Notes under the pieces: generated by a model
Databases searched by the model: none
Seen by the model: the letters and a program-made list of their open reading frames with translations, nothing else
What the model was told of the DNA's origin: nothing
Translations under genes and position numbers: made by a program
Source: Chitinophaga pinensis
GTDB lineage: Bacteria > Bacteroidota > Bacteroidia > NS11-12g > UBA9320
Assembly: GCA_945890595.1 (NCBI GenBank)
Contig: CAMDCQ010000044.1
Span: forward strand, 1-14,690
Direction: 5' to 3'
Length of the DNA: 14,690 bases
Shown: one piece after another, positions 1 to 7,941 of the stretch
Layout of the letters: every line of letters begins with the position of its first letter
How positions within the stretch are numbered: the stretch's first letter is position 1

Positions 1-2705
1 TGACCGTAGGATAATGTTCCGCAAGAAGAATTTACCGTACTGTAATCCGATACTACTCTTAAGCGTAAAAATTTATTGACTATGGGTGGGCTTGAAAGGG
101 TAGTGAAATTACATGATCTTCTGGATAAGCCATTGGCTATGGTTCCCACTAGTTCATTGGCATCCAGAAAATCTCCGTCATTATTGTAGTCAATATATAT
201 TTTTGAATTTTCACCATAGGCATTTCCATTAGTTACCCATGCTGTATAGTTGGTATTTGCTTTTAGCACTGTGCTATTACTACACGTAAAATCTTCGTAG
301 CTTGTTTGTCCTGTGCCCGATGTATTGTTTATAGTGTTAAGTTCAAATTTATAAATACCAATGGTGTAACCTCCCAAGTTAGTTGTGGTAGTATTGCAGG
401 TGGCACTCGTTGTTATGGGTGAGTAAAGGTAGCTTTCGGTTTTTAGTGTATTTCCCATACTATTGTATACGTTGAGGGAAATGTAATAAATCCCTGAAGT
501 GTTAAAACGTATCTCTGCTCGCTTGGATAACGAGTCCGTTGTGTTTACATAGCTCCAACCTGTTGATGGGGTAATAGTCCACTTCCTTCCTAAGGGTGAA
601 CCTGTTGAATTGTCAAGAAGTATGATGGTGTTTACACATGCCTGATTACTGGCAGAACTAATTTTAAAATCTGCAGTAGGTGCTACAGATGAATTTTTGT
701 ATAAATCCGTTTGCCAGATGCCTCTTCCCCACGTGGCGATATGCAATCTAGCGTTAGAGGTACCGTCATTCATAATCTCCATATCGGTAATTTGAGAAAC
801 AGTAGGTAATCCTTGTGAAAAGGGGATCCAATTGCTCACAAATCGATTACGATAGTATACTCCAAAAGCATTACAGATGTACATACTTGAATCTTGTGCA
901 TTGGGGTCTACTTCAAATTTGATTAGGTTTAAGGCAGGTAAGTTTTTAGTAAGGACTGTCCATGTTGTTCCTTTATTGTGAGACGTCAAGATTCGAGACT
1001 GCGTTGTTACGACATAGATTACGTTGGAGTCTTTAGGTGATGTTTCTACTTGTTGTATTTGCTCACCGCTTTTATAGGGGAAATTAGTAAGCTCTGTAAA
1101 AGAAGGGTTGCTACTATTAATATTAGTGCTTCTGTACAGTTTTTGGGGAATGAATGCTGCATAAAAAGTGCCACTTGAGGACTGCGCATAAGCCATACCT
1201 ACTTTGGAGGTAGTGCCCGAAAAATTAGAAATTTTGCTCCAACTTACACTGTTAGATGGATTGGCTCTCAGGTTTTGGGTTCTATAAATGTCTGTGGTTG
1301 CCTCAAACATCACGTTACTGTCATTGGGATGTACGGTATACACGCCTCCATTACCATTTATACTTCCTGTAACGTGGGTAACTACGTTTCTTTTGATTCC
1401 TCCATTTTCATAGACTAACTCTTTATTAAATGCGTCAAAAGCAAAATCACCGCCCCAATCACCACCTCTTACCGTACTGAAATTTTTGTTTACAGCCACA
1501 TCCATGCCATTATCCTGTAGGCCACCTAAAATATGGTTATTGTATACGCCACTGGCTCCAAGTGTATAAAACTCTGAAGCACTTAAACCATCTTCCATGG
1601 TAGTCCAATTAGTGCCTCCGTTGGTCGTTCTATCTAATCCTCCATCGTGATATACATATAGCTTTTTGGTATTGTATGGTGAAAAAAGAAATCCGTGTTT
1701 GTCTGCATGTACACCAAATCCCCATGCAGAATTCAAGTTAAATGTTGCGCCGCCGTTTAGAGATTTCCAGATGTTAATGCCCCCTATATAGAGCACATTC
1801 GCATCGTTTGGATCACACTGTATAGCGAGATTGTATGCTCCTTGTCCGTTCAAGCTGCTGCCATCACTTGCATAGCCAAGTATATTTGGGGTATCCGTCA
1901 TTAATGTAAACGAGGCACCATTATTTACGGATTTGTATACCCCACCAAATGGATTTGTTCCATTCTTCCAAACTACACAGTATAATCTCGAGGTATCTTT
2001 TGGACAGGTACTTATCTTGATTCCATCACAAGTAATGTTACTATTAAGGTTAGATTCTATCCATGTGTCACCATTATTGTACGAACGATAAAACATGGTA
2101 TTGGACGCAGCATACAAGATATTACTATTCCCAGGCTGGTAGTGCAAGTCACGGTAACTGGTGTTTATAGACGATTTTTTGACCCAAGAGGAACCTGCAT
2201 TGGTGCTTTTATAGATGCCATTGTAGCAAGCGGCTATTAGCGTATTAGTGTCGCCAGGAGTCATCCTAATATAGGAAACTAATATGTTTCCCAGACCGCT
2301 GCTAGTTTGATTCCACGTTTTTCCTCCGTTAGTTGTTTTCCATACACCTAAACCACCTCGATAACCATAATTAGCATCTCCTGTACCTAAATACATGACT
2401 TGCGTGTTTAATGGATTGATAACCAAAGAGGCGCAATACGTGGGAGGGAGCATGTCGCTTATTGGGTTCCAAGTTAAGCCCTCGTTTGAGGTTTTAAATA
2501 TACCTCCTGAGGATGATACTGCGAATAATATAGAACTGTCGGTTGGGTGGTAGGTCATATAAGAAACTCTTCCCATTCCTGTAGTTTGAACACTAGGATT
2601 TGCAGGAAATTTAACAGGTCCTACTTGGGTGAAGTTTGCTAAATTTTGGGCACGTACTGTGCTTGCTAGAAGTACAGTAAAAAGAAGTGATTTATATATT
2701 CTCAT
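1..2705 (-). CDS. Large secreted BNR-repeat / PKD / GEVED surface protein (3' end outside window)
   Basis: About 901 residues are visible with no stop, and the C-terminus lies left of the window. The N-terminus is a typical signal peptide (MRIYKSLLFTVLLASTVRA, then QN). A long beta-propeller-like region follows, with Asp-box motifs of the type S/T-x-N-x-G-x-T/S-W/F: TSNEGLTW near residue 72, TTNGGKTW near 123, STNAGSSW near 167, SYNNGDTW near 207, SVNNGASF near 258, SLNGGATF near 314, TTNGGTNW near 359 and SHNKGTTW near 575. This is the sialidase/VPS10 (sortilin-like) repeat class. A PKD-like domain begins near residue 673 (APTADFKISS). From about 790 comes a GEVED-like domain (YIDYNNDGDFLDANELVG), cut at its usual closing motif, CGTLSYGQ. 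Proteins of this layout in Bacteroidota normally end in a T9SS sorting domain, which is inferred here and not seen. The ATG overlaps the stop of the upstream lipoprotein gene. Substrate or ligand is unknown; sialidase activity should not be assumed from Asp boxes alone. Confidence 0.88.
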   Translation of the reverse strand, partial: MRIYKSLLFTVLLASTVRAQNLANFTQVGPVKFPANPSVQTTGMGRVSYMTYHPTDSSILFAVSSSGGIFKTSNEGLTWNPISDMLPPTYCASLVINPLNTQVMYLGTGDANYGYRGGLGVWKTTNGGKTWNQTSSGLGNILVSYIRMTPGDTNTLIAACYNGIYKSTNAGSSWVKKSSINTSYRDLHYQPGNSNILYAASNTMFYRSYNNGDTWIESNLNSNITCDGIKISTCPKDTSRLYCVVWKNGTNPFGGVYKSVNNGASFTLMTDTPNILGYASDGSSLNGQGAYNLAIQCDPNDANVLYIGGINIWKSLNGGATFNLNSAWGFGVHADKHGFLFSPYNTKKLYVYHDGGLDRTTNGGTNWTTMEDGLSASEFYTLGASGVYNNHILGGLQDNGMDVAVNKNFSTVRGGDWGGDFAFDAFNKELVYENGGIKRNVVTHVTGSINGNGGVYTVHPNDSNVMFEATTDIYRTQNLRANPSNSVSWSKISNFSGTTSKVGMAYAQSSSGTFYAAFIPQKLYRSTNINSSNPSFTELTNFPYKSGEQIQQVETSPKDSNVIYVVTTQSRILTSHNKGTTWTVLTKNLPALNLIKFEVDPNAQDSSMYICNAFGVYYRNRFVSNWIPFSQGLPTVSQITDMEIMNDGTSNARLHIATWGRGIWQTDLYKNSSVAPTADFKISSASNQACVNTIILLDNSTGSPLGRKWTITPSTGWSYVNTTDSLSKRAEIRFNTSGIYYISLNVYNSMGNTLKTESYLYSPITTSATCNTTTTNLGGYTIGIYKFELNTINNTSGTGQTSYEDFTCSNSTVLKANTNYTAWVTNGNAYGENSKIYIDYNNDGDFLDANELVGTIANGLSRRSCNFTTLSSPPIVNKFLRLRVVSDYSTVNSSCGTLSYG

Positions 2706-3145
2706 TATTGGGTTCTCTCGTTTTTTTGCTTTTCCCATTCGTTCATTATCTCTTCATTAGTCAAAAGAGTTCCATCTGGCTTTATCAAATTTTTATGTGT
2801 TTGCTTCCAGTTCAGAAATTGCTTGTATTCAAATACGTATTCGGAGGTTCTGGAATTTTCCTTTTGCTCCTCTTCGGGGCTTTTTTGATTGCCAAAAATA
2901 TCTATTGCTTCGCCATTATCTTCTGTGGGTTTTACTCTGTTTTTCCAATACATATCAAAGGCGTTCACTGCATCGTAGTAATTAACAGTAGAATCGTTCA
3001 TCATCGCAATCCAGTATGGATATGAAACCAATGAATCTACTTGATTTATAGTATCGTGTGATACCACACTTGGGCTTTTACAGGATGAAATGCCGAGTAA
3101 GGTAACTCCGATTAGTAGATCCTGAAATCGTAATAACGTGTACAT
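2705..3145 (-). CDS. Small lipoprotein, coupled to the BNR protein
   Basis: This encodes 146 residues from the ATG at 3145. The N-terminus is a short hydrophobic signal ending in a lipobox, LGISSC, so the mature protein would start at Cys22 and be lipid-anchored in the envelope. The remainder is polar and rich in Glu, Lys, Asn and Tyr. It holds the phrase YPYWIAMMNDSTVNYYDAVNAF and a C-terminal stretch rich in Trp and Glu (TNEEIMNEWEKQKNERTQ). I know no function for it, but small lipoproteins of this look do occur beside large BNR-repeat proteins in Bacteroidota (general recollection, not checked). The frame also extends three codons upstream to a TTG at 3154. I prefer the ATG because a TATTTTTG promoter element at 3152-3159 overlaps that TTG and would place transcription start next to the ATG. 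The stop TAA shares its last A with the ATG of the next gene (TAATG), which suggests translational coupling. Confidence 0.85.
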   Translation of the reverse strand: MYTLLRFQDLLIGVTLLGISSCKSPSVVSHDTINQVDSLVSYPYWIAMMNDSTVNYYDAVNAFDMYWKNRVKPTEDNGEAIDIFGNQKSPEEEQKENSRTSEYVFEYKQFLNWKQTHKNLIKPDGTLLTNEEIMNEWEKQKNERTQ

Positions 3146-3151
3146 CAGTTT

Positions 3152-3159
3152 CAAAAATA
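3152..3159 (-). promoter_or_regulatory. Bacteroidota -7 promoter element (TATTTTTG) for the lipoprotein/BNR operon
   Basis: The minus strand reads TATTTTTG, an exact match to TAnnTTTG, six bases before the ATG at 3145. A TTTG on the minus strand at 3182-3185 lies 22 bases upstream and could serve as the -33 element. The implied 5' leader is close to zero. Confidence 0.45.
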
Positions 3160-3447
3160 ATCACTTTTTGGACCTTTGAGACAAATTCAACTTACATTCT
3201 GCTTATTTCCAAACCATTTGAAACTTCCCATGTCATAAATTGGTTAATCCCAAAGAGCACAATACTAAAAATCTGCTTGGATACGGAACCTCCAACATAT
3301 AAAGCATTTCCTTACCGGAATAAACTCCTTCATGCAGTTTTTTGCAGTCTTCAATACGCATTTAGTCATTAACAATTACCTACGTTGCACAAGTAAACTG
3401 CGATACCTCTTGTTACGGTTAAAGCCTTTTATAAAAACCAGCTATAC
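3160..3447. other. Intergenic region upstream of the lipoprotein gene
   Basis: This stretch of just under 300 bases separates the T9SS repeat protein from the lipoprotein gene. It holds a possible TTTG -33 element at its left end and a 10-bp palindrome TTTTATAAAA at 3427-3436. It also holds a 42-codon open frame on the minus strand (ATG at 3361, TGA at 3233-3235) with no recognisable motifs, which I do not call as a gene. No convincing terminator for the upstream gene was found. Confidence 0.5.
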
Positions 3448-4590
3448 TTAATGTTGAATCTGAATTTTGGAAGCATATACATGATTATCGCTGGTCAGTT
3501 GCACTAAATATATTCCATTGGATAAATGGCTTATGGGTATTTCGTTAGTATCAGCATGCACCTTTTGTTCATAAATAACATTTCCAAGAGGAGAATATAA
3601 AACAAGATTTACTTCTCCCAATTGATGAATGTTTTCAACCCCAATGGTTACGCTAGAAGCCGCTGGATTAGGGTATACGGATACCGGATGAGCAATGTCG
3701 TTCCAACTTTGAATGCCTGCTGTCAAACATGTAATGCGAATCTCCTTGTACATTATGGTGTCACATTTGGTGCATTTATTACGAAAGGTTGTTCGTATAT
3801 AATAGGTTCCTGTATCACTAAACGTATGCGTAAATATTCTATCGTCTGAAATAGTATCTGCATGACCATTTCTAAAGACCAATGTGGTGTACTTAAAACA
3901 AGTGTCGAATGAACCCATTTCAAAAGTGAATTTGTTGCAGTTTTGACTGTAATAAATGCCTGCTTTTGACCAGTTGCAACCCTTGCTGGTGTTTGGCTTG
4001 CACGTTACACGAATCTGCTTATAAATTACCGTATCACAATTCGTACAGGTATTGATTATCTTGACTCTTACTACATACATTCCTGTATCTTGAAAGTAGT
4101 GTTTAAAATTTCGTTTCAAGTAAGTAGCCTTGAGTGTAGTTCCTAAATAGATTTTAGCTTCAATTTTGAAACAGGTGTCTGTTGTACCCGAAACTTCAAA
4201 ATTATAGCGGTTACAGCTGTCACCGTAACCTACATTTACATTGGTCCAGTTGCAACCGGATCCTGAACTTGCATTCGGAATACATGTTACGTGTATCGGC
4301 TTGTAGATTACTGTATCACAATTCGTACAGGTATTGATTATCTTGACTCTTACCACATACATTCCCGTATCTTGAAAGTAGTGTTTAAAATTTCGTTTTA
4401 CGTAAGTAGCCTTGAGTGTGGTTCCTAAATAGATTTTAGCTTCAATTTTGAAACAGGTGTCTGTTGTACCCGAAACTTCAAAATTATAGCGGTTACAGCT
4501 GTCACCGTAACCTAAATTTACATTGGTCCAGTTGCATGCACTAGCTACGCTTGAAGCGAAGAAGAACAAAAGAATTGAAATTTGTTTCAT
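3448..4590 (-). CDS. Secreted Cys-rich PKD-like repeat protein with T9SS type A sorting domain
   Basis: The protein has 380 residues. A signal peptide (MKQISILLFFFASSVASA) is followed by three tandem units starting with CNW at residues 19, 113 and 205. Each unit carries six Cys in the same order (CNW, xCN, DTCF, CTxC, TC). Each also carries a PKD-like core (FxDTGxYxxR) and an ending CDTxxYKxIxxTC. Units 1 and 2 are nearly identical, with five substitutions over 85 aligned residues; unit 3 is clearly diverged. Residues 303-380 form a T9SS C-terminal sorting domain, with VYPNPA at the start, LYSPLGNVIYEQ in the middle and LSNGIYLVQL near the end. The protein is therefore expected to cross the outer membrane through the Por/Gld machinery and be released or anchored at the surface. 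Conserved Cys spacing suggests disulfides within each unit (inference). No catalytic motif is visible, so an adhesive or structural role is only a guess. Confidence 0.93.
   Translation of the reverse strand: MKQISILLFFFASSVASACNWTNVNLGYGDSCNRYNFEVSGTTDTCFKIEAKIYLGTTLKATYVKRNFKHYFQDTGMYVVRVKIINTCTNCDTVIYKPIHVTCIPNASSGSGCNWTNVNVGYGDSCNRYNFEVSGTTDTCFKIEAKIYLGTTLKATYLKRNFKHYFQDTGMYVVRVKIINTCTNCDTVIYKQIRVTCKPNTSKGCNWSKAGIYYSQNCNKFTFEMGSFDTCFKYTTLVFRNGHADTISDDRIFTHTFSDTGTYYIRTTFRNKCTKCDTIMYKEIRITCLTAGIQSWNDIAHPVSVYPNPAASSVTIGVENIHQLGEVNLVLYSPLGNVIYEQKVHADTNEIPISHLSNGIYLVQLTSDNHVYASKIQIQH
3979..4536 (-). repeat. Near-identical tandem duplication inside the T9SS repeat protein
   Basis: Two in-frame units lie head to tail, 4255-4536 (residues 19-112) and 3979-4254 (residues 113-204). 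The period from CNW to CNW is 94 codons (282 bases). Long stretches are identical at DNA level, for example the runs encoding YNFEVSGTTDTCFKIEAKIY and HYFQDTGMYVVRVKIINTC, with a handful of silent and five amino-acid differences. The third unit (3727-3978) is related only at protein level. This is a recent duplication that could expand or contract by recombination. Confidence 0.93.
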
Positions 4591-4595
4591 AAATT

Positions 4596-4603
4596 CAAAT
4601 GTA
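4596..4603 (-). promoter_or_regulatory. -7 promoter element (TACATTTG) for the T9SS repeat protein
   Basis: The minus strand reads TACATTTG, an exact TAnnTTTG match, five bases before the ATG at 4590. No good TTG was found at the usual -33 distance. The predicted transcript would begin at or within a base or two of the start codon. Confidence 0.4.
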
Positions 4604-4654
4604 CACTATTAATCAGGAAACTATTTTGTCATATTGTTAAGTCCAAGTCCGCCG

Positions 4655-5725
4655 CTATTTATGCATAAATACCCAAAGTTCTACTTCTTCCTGTGCTCTC
4701 CAATGCTGGTTTCTTTTGGTTTTATCTGAGGATGCTGTCACCTTTTTTTTAAGGCATCTATCTAAGATGTAGCGATTGCCAGATTCAAGTTCTGTGACTA
4801 TAGGATGGTCTTTTGTTACACCGGTAAGTTGTGCTAGATTAGAAAAAAGAAGTACTATTCTTCCATCAGGAAGTAATCTTTCTTTTGCTTCCTTAAAAAA
4901 ATCAGGGAATAATGTTTCAGGATAATAGATGGCTTCATCCAAACGATTTAACGCACTAGATGTGGGTAACCAAGGCGGATTAAAAACGATGAGCTCTGTT
5001 GGTTTATTCCATTTGCCAAACAACGAATTATAATCTAACTCTATTTTTCGAGCCATTTTACTACCTGTCATCCATGATTCAAGTCCAATTATGGCATTCG
5101 GATTGGTATCCGTGCCAAATGATTTCTGAAAACCATGTTTTACGAGCATCAAGGATAATATTCCGCTGCCTATTCCAATATCCATAGCCGTTTTTTTGGG
5201 TCCGTTATAGCGCTTTAGCCAATTGTCAAAAAGTACTAAGTGTTCGAAGCGCGTTGGGAAATACACACCGTAATAAGGATGTATCTTGTTGCGAAGTACG
5301 GGAATTACTATGCCGTTGGTGTACCATTGCCATGCACTGTTTAAACCTTGTATTTGAGGGAAGGTGAGCAAAAAATCGCCCGACGCTGGATATAGTTTTT
5401 CGAGCCAACCAATAGTAGGTCCTTTTTTCACGACTAGCTTTGACTGATTAACTTCAAGTAGCACACGATTAGAAAGCAGCTGATATTCAGCTCTATACGC
5501 TCGTTGTTCCGTAAAGCCTTGCCCAGGGTGTTTTTGGTGCAAAAAGTCTTGTAATTCGCTAAGAAGCGTCAAGCCATTGCTGTAAAATTCATCTATTCGA
5601 ACATACTCACCTTTCACAAGTGCGCGAATGGTGCTTTCGGTATCCGAACTTCTTACATAGGATAGCGCTTTAGTTTCTGCGGATAGTTGACTCGGTTTGT
5701 GGGCAATTAGAGCAGGATTTTGCAT
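4655..5725 (-). CDS. Class I SAM-dependent methyltransferase, substrate unknown
   Basis: The protein has 356 residues. The C-terminal half is a Rossmann-fold methyltransferase. Motif I (AMDIGIGSGILSL) has the glycine loop at residues 182-188. An acidic residue in GTDTNPNAI would bind the SAM ribose, and motif IV is NPPW at 249-252. The NPPW tetrad is typical of enzymes that methylate an amide or ring nitrogen (the HemK/PrmC, PrmB and RlmG/RsmC type), so the target could be a glutamine side chain or an rRNA base. The first 170 or so residues are a separate domain I do not recognise. A polar Lys/Arg tail (LKKKVTASSDKTKRNQHWRAQEE) lies near the end. The gene is single, divergent from the M13 peptidase with 117 bases between starts, and followed after 64 bases by the T9SS protein, which has its own promoter. 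It may be annotated elsewhere as 'methylase of polypeptide chain release factors', but it is longer than PrmC and its N-terminus does not look like PrmC. Confidence 0.82.
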   Translation of the reverse strand: MQNPALIAHKPSQLSAETKALSYVRSSDTESTIRALVKGEYVRIDEFYSNGLTLLSELQDFLHQKHPGQGFTEQRAYRAEYQLLSNRVLLEVNQSKLVVKKGPTIGWLEKLYPASGDFLLTFPQIQGLNSAWQWYTNGIVIPVLRNKIHPYYGVYFPTRFEHLVLFDNWLKRYNGPKKTAMDIGIGSGILSLMLVKHGFQKSFGTDTNPNAIIGLESWMTGSKMARKIELDYNSLFGKWNKPTELIVFNPPWLPTSSALNRLDEAIYYPETLFPDFFKEAKERLLPDGRIVLLFSNLAQLTGVTKDHPIVTELESGNRYILDRCLKKKVTASSDKTKRNQHWRAQEEVELWVFMHK

Positions 5726-5809
5726 CGTGGGAAGGTAGACTAATATTCCAAATCATTGAAGGAACATTACAATATGTCATGCACCGTATCGCCACATCGC
5801 ACACTCTTC

Positions 5810-5817
5810 TATATTTG
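5810..5817 (+). promoter_or_regulatory. -7 promoter element (TATATTTG) for the M13 peptidase
   Basis: TATATTTG is an exact TAnnTTTG match ending 25 bases before the ATG at 5843, giving an ordinary short leader of about 20 bases. A clear -33 TTG is not visible. The element lies in the 117-base divergent region shared with the methyltransferase gene. Confidence 0.5.
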
Positions 5818-5842
5818 CACTTATTCAATACATAACCAAACC

Positions 5843-7861
5843 ATGAAAAAGATACTACTTGTACTCGCCGTATTTGCATTGGCATCGTTTACACTACTAA
5901 ACACGGATGGGGAAAAGCCAAAAGCGTTTGACACCAGCTATATGGATCCATCGGTAAGTCCTTGCGACAATTTTTATCAATACGCAATAGGCGGATGGAG
6001 AGCAAATAACCCTATTCCCGAAACAGAGAGCAGATGGATGGCTTTTAATATTCTTAATGAAGAAAATCGCCAAAAACTCATGAAAATAGTAGATAAAGTT
6101 AGACTTAACACTGCTGCCGCTAAAGGTACTGAAGAACAAATGATTCGTGATTTTTATAATGCGGGTATGGATACTGAAGCGAGAGAAAAAGCCGGTATTT
6201 CTGGAATTAAACCGGTGTTAAACCAAATTGCAAAAGCGAAAAATATCAAAGATATTCAACGGCTTTTTGGTGTTTTAGCACCTCAAGGCATTGGTACACC
6301 TATAGGATTGTATGTGGGTGCAGATAGTAAAAACAGTAAGGTAAATATCGTATATGCTGGACAAGGTGGTTTAAATCTGCCAGATAGAGATTATTATTTA
6401 CAAGACGATGAAAAATTCATTGATATACGTAAAGCATACGTAGCTCATATTAATAAAATGTATACGCTAGCCGGTCTCAAAGCAGGAGCAGGGGAGTCTA
6501 TTTTAGCCATCGAAACCAAGCTTGCAACAATTAGCTGGAGTAGGTTAGAAAGAAGAGATCCGGATAAGACGTATAACAAAAAGAGTTTTGCAACGTGGAG
6601 TAAAGAACTTAAATCTACGGATATGATAAGCATTGCCAAAAACAGAGGTTTTGGTGCTTTTGATTCTATTGTTGTGAGCCATCCTTCTTATTTTACTGCG
6701 CTTGACGAGCTTATGGCAACTACCTCCGTGCAAGATTGGAAAAATTATTTGACATGGAACACGTTAACAGGTTACGCTAACCACCTTAACGCAGCGTTAG
6801 AAACAGAAAACTTTGCTTTTTATAGTACCAAGTTACGTGGTACAAGTACTATGAAACCACTGGATGAGCGAATTTTTGCTACTATGGACAATATCTTAGG
6901 CGAGCCGCTGGGTAAACTTTTTGTAAAAGAATATTTCTCTGAGGACAGCAAAGCCTATATGGTAACCATGATCGAAAATCTCAGAGCAGCTTACATAGAG
7001 CGCGTCAAAGGACTTACCTGGATGAGCGATGTAACCAAGGAAAAAGCCATAAAAAAACTAAATGCTTTCACCTATAAAGTGGGTTATCCTGATGTGTGGG
7101 AAGATTATTCTCAGCTTGAAATAGTATCTACAAGTCATTTCCAAAATATACTAAACTCACGCACCTGGGGATATGCTAAGATGCTGGATATGCTAGGTAA
7201 AGAAGTAGATAAAAATGAATGGCACATGTCTCCACAAATGGTGAATGCCTATTATAGCTCAAGTAATAATGAAATCGTTTTTCCAGCGGGAATCTTACAA
7301 CCGCCTTTCTTCCATAAGGATTTTGACCATGCGATAAACTACGGTGGAATTGGTGCTGTAATTGGTCACGAATTTTCACATGGGTTTGATGATCAAGGAA
7401 GTAAGTTTGATTGGAACGGTAACTTAAACTCATGGTGGACGGATGAAGATAGAACTAAATTTGATGCACTAGCACAAAAACTAGGTGAGCAATATGACAG
7501 TTACTCTCCAGTGGCGGGCATGAATGTAAATGGTAAGATGACCATGGGTGAAAATATAGCAGATCTGGGTGGCGTAACCTTGGCGTATGAAGCGCTGAAG
7601 AAACAATACAATGGCATCATGCCAGAAGATATAGATGGATTTACCTGGCAACAACGCTTTTTCTTAGGATGGGCCAATGTGTGGAAAGGAAATATTAAAG
7701 AGGAAGAATTGGTAAACCGTTTGAAGTCAGATGTGCATTCTCCAGGAGAGTATAGAGTAATTGGGCCATTGGTTAATTTCGGTCCTTATTATGACGCTTT
7801 TGGAACGTGCCCTTCAGGAGCTATGCACAAGCATGATTCTGCCCGCATTAAAATCTGGTAA
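5843..7861 (+). CDS. M13 family zinc metallopeptidase (neprilysin/PepO type)
   Basis: This encodes 672 residues from the ATG at 5843, the usual length for full M13 enzymes. The frame is open upstream to a TTG at 5756, but only the ATG gives a proper signal sequence (MKKILLVLAVFALASFT), and the promoter lies between the two. The M13 N-terminal domain is recognised by CDNFYQYAIGGW. The catalytic domain shows the substrate-binding NAYY (468-471, followed by EIVFPAGILQPPFF), zinc ligands in HEFSH (509-513) and the third ligand Glu570 in GENIADLGG. It also has His632 and Arg638 in DVHSPGEYRV, which match the catalytic His and the C-terminal substrate-binding Arg of neprilysin. The protein ends in KIW where many relatives end in a C-x-x-W type tail. 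All catalytic residues are present, so an active oligopeptidase is expected. The signal lacks a lipobox Cys, so a soluble or signal-anchored periplasmic form is likelier than a lipoprotein. It probably trims peptides in the envelope; substrates cannot be read from sequence. Confidence 0.96.
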   Translation: MKKILLVLAVFALASFTLLNTDGEKPKAFDTSYMDPSVSPCDNFYQYAIGGWRANNPIPETESRWMAFNILNEENRQKLMKIVDKVRLNTAAAKGTEEQMIRDFYNAGMDTEAREKAGISGIKPVLNQIAKAKNIKDIQRLFGVLAPQGIGTPIGLYVGADSKNSKVNIVYAGQGGLNLPDRDYYLQDDEKFIDIRKAYVAHINKMYTLAGLKAGAGESILAIETKLATISWSRLERRDPDKTYNKKSFATWSKELKSTDMISIAKNRGFGAFDSIVVSHPSYFTALDELMATTSVQDWKNYLTWNTLTGYANHLNAALETENFAFYSTKLRGTSTMKPLDERIFATMDNILGEPLGKLFVKEYFSEDSKAYMVTMIENLRAAYIERVKGLTWMSDVTKEKAIKKLNAFTYKVGYPDVWEDYSQLEIVSTSHFQNILNSRTWGYAKMLDMLGKEVDKNEWHMSPQMVNAYYSSSNNEIVFPAGILQPPFFHKDFDHAINYGGIGAVIGHEFSHGFDDQGSKFDWNGNLNSWWTDEDRTKFDALAQKLGEQYDSYSPVAGMNVNGKMTMGENIADLGGVTLAYEALKKQYNGIMPEDIDGFTWQQRFFLGWANVWKGNIKEEELVNRLKSDVHSPGEYRVIGPLVNFGPYYDAFGTCPSGAMHKHDSARIKIW

Positions 7862-7881
7862 TTATAACAATATCATTATCC

Positions 7882-7922
7882 AAAAAAAGCGACATTCAAT
7901 TAAATGAATGTCGCTTTTTTTT
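7882..7922. terminator. Bidirectional intrinsic terminator between M13 peptidase and SulP genes
   Basis: A perfect 10-bp stem (GCGACATTCA at 7889-7898 and TGAATGTCGC at 7905-7914) with a 6-base loop is flanked by seven A on the left and eight T on the right. It therefore reads as a strong rho-independent terminator on both strands. It sits in the gap between the two convergent genes, 20 bases past each stop codon. Confidence 0.93.
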
Positions 7923-7941
7923 GTGCTTTACACGCTATTTT

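Noticed and set aside
1..2705. Sialidase (neuraminidase) function for the BNR protein
   Set aside because: Asp-box repeats are widespread in non-enzymatic beta-propellers and no sialidase catalytic Arg triad or FRIP motif was seen.
2687..3025. Plus-strand 112-codon open frame with hydrophobic N-terminus
   Set aside because: It lies entirely antisense to the lipoprotein gene and the start of the BNR gene, both well supported; the hydrophobicity is a mirror effect of the opposite strand's codons.
3233..3361. 42-codon minus-strand frame (MRIEDCKKLHEGVY...) in the gap before the lipoprotein gene
   Set aside because: No promoter, motif or recognisable family, and frames of this length arise easily by chance.
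3448..4590. Cassette of repeats as CRISPR-like array
   Set aside because: The repeats are in-frame coding units of about 280 bases without spacers, so they are protein modules.
5756..5842. N-terminal extension of the M13 peptidase from a TTG
   Set aside because: The extension precedes a clear signal peptide and spans the TATATTTG promoter element, so the ATG at 5843 is the start.
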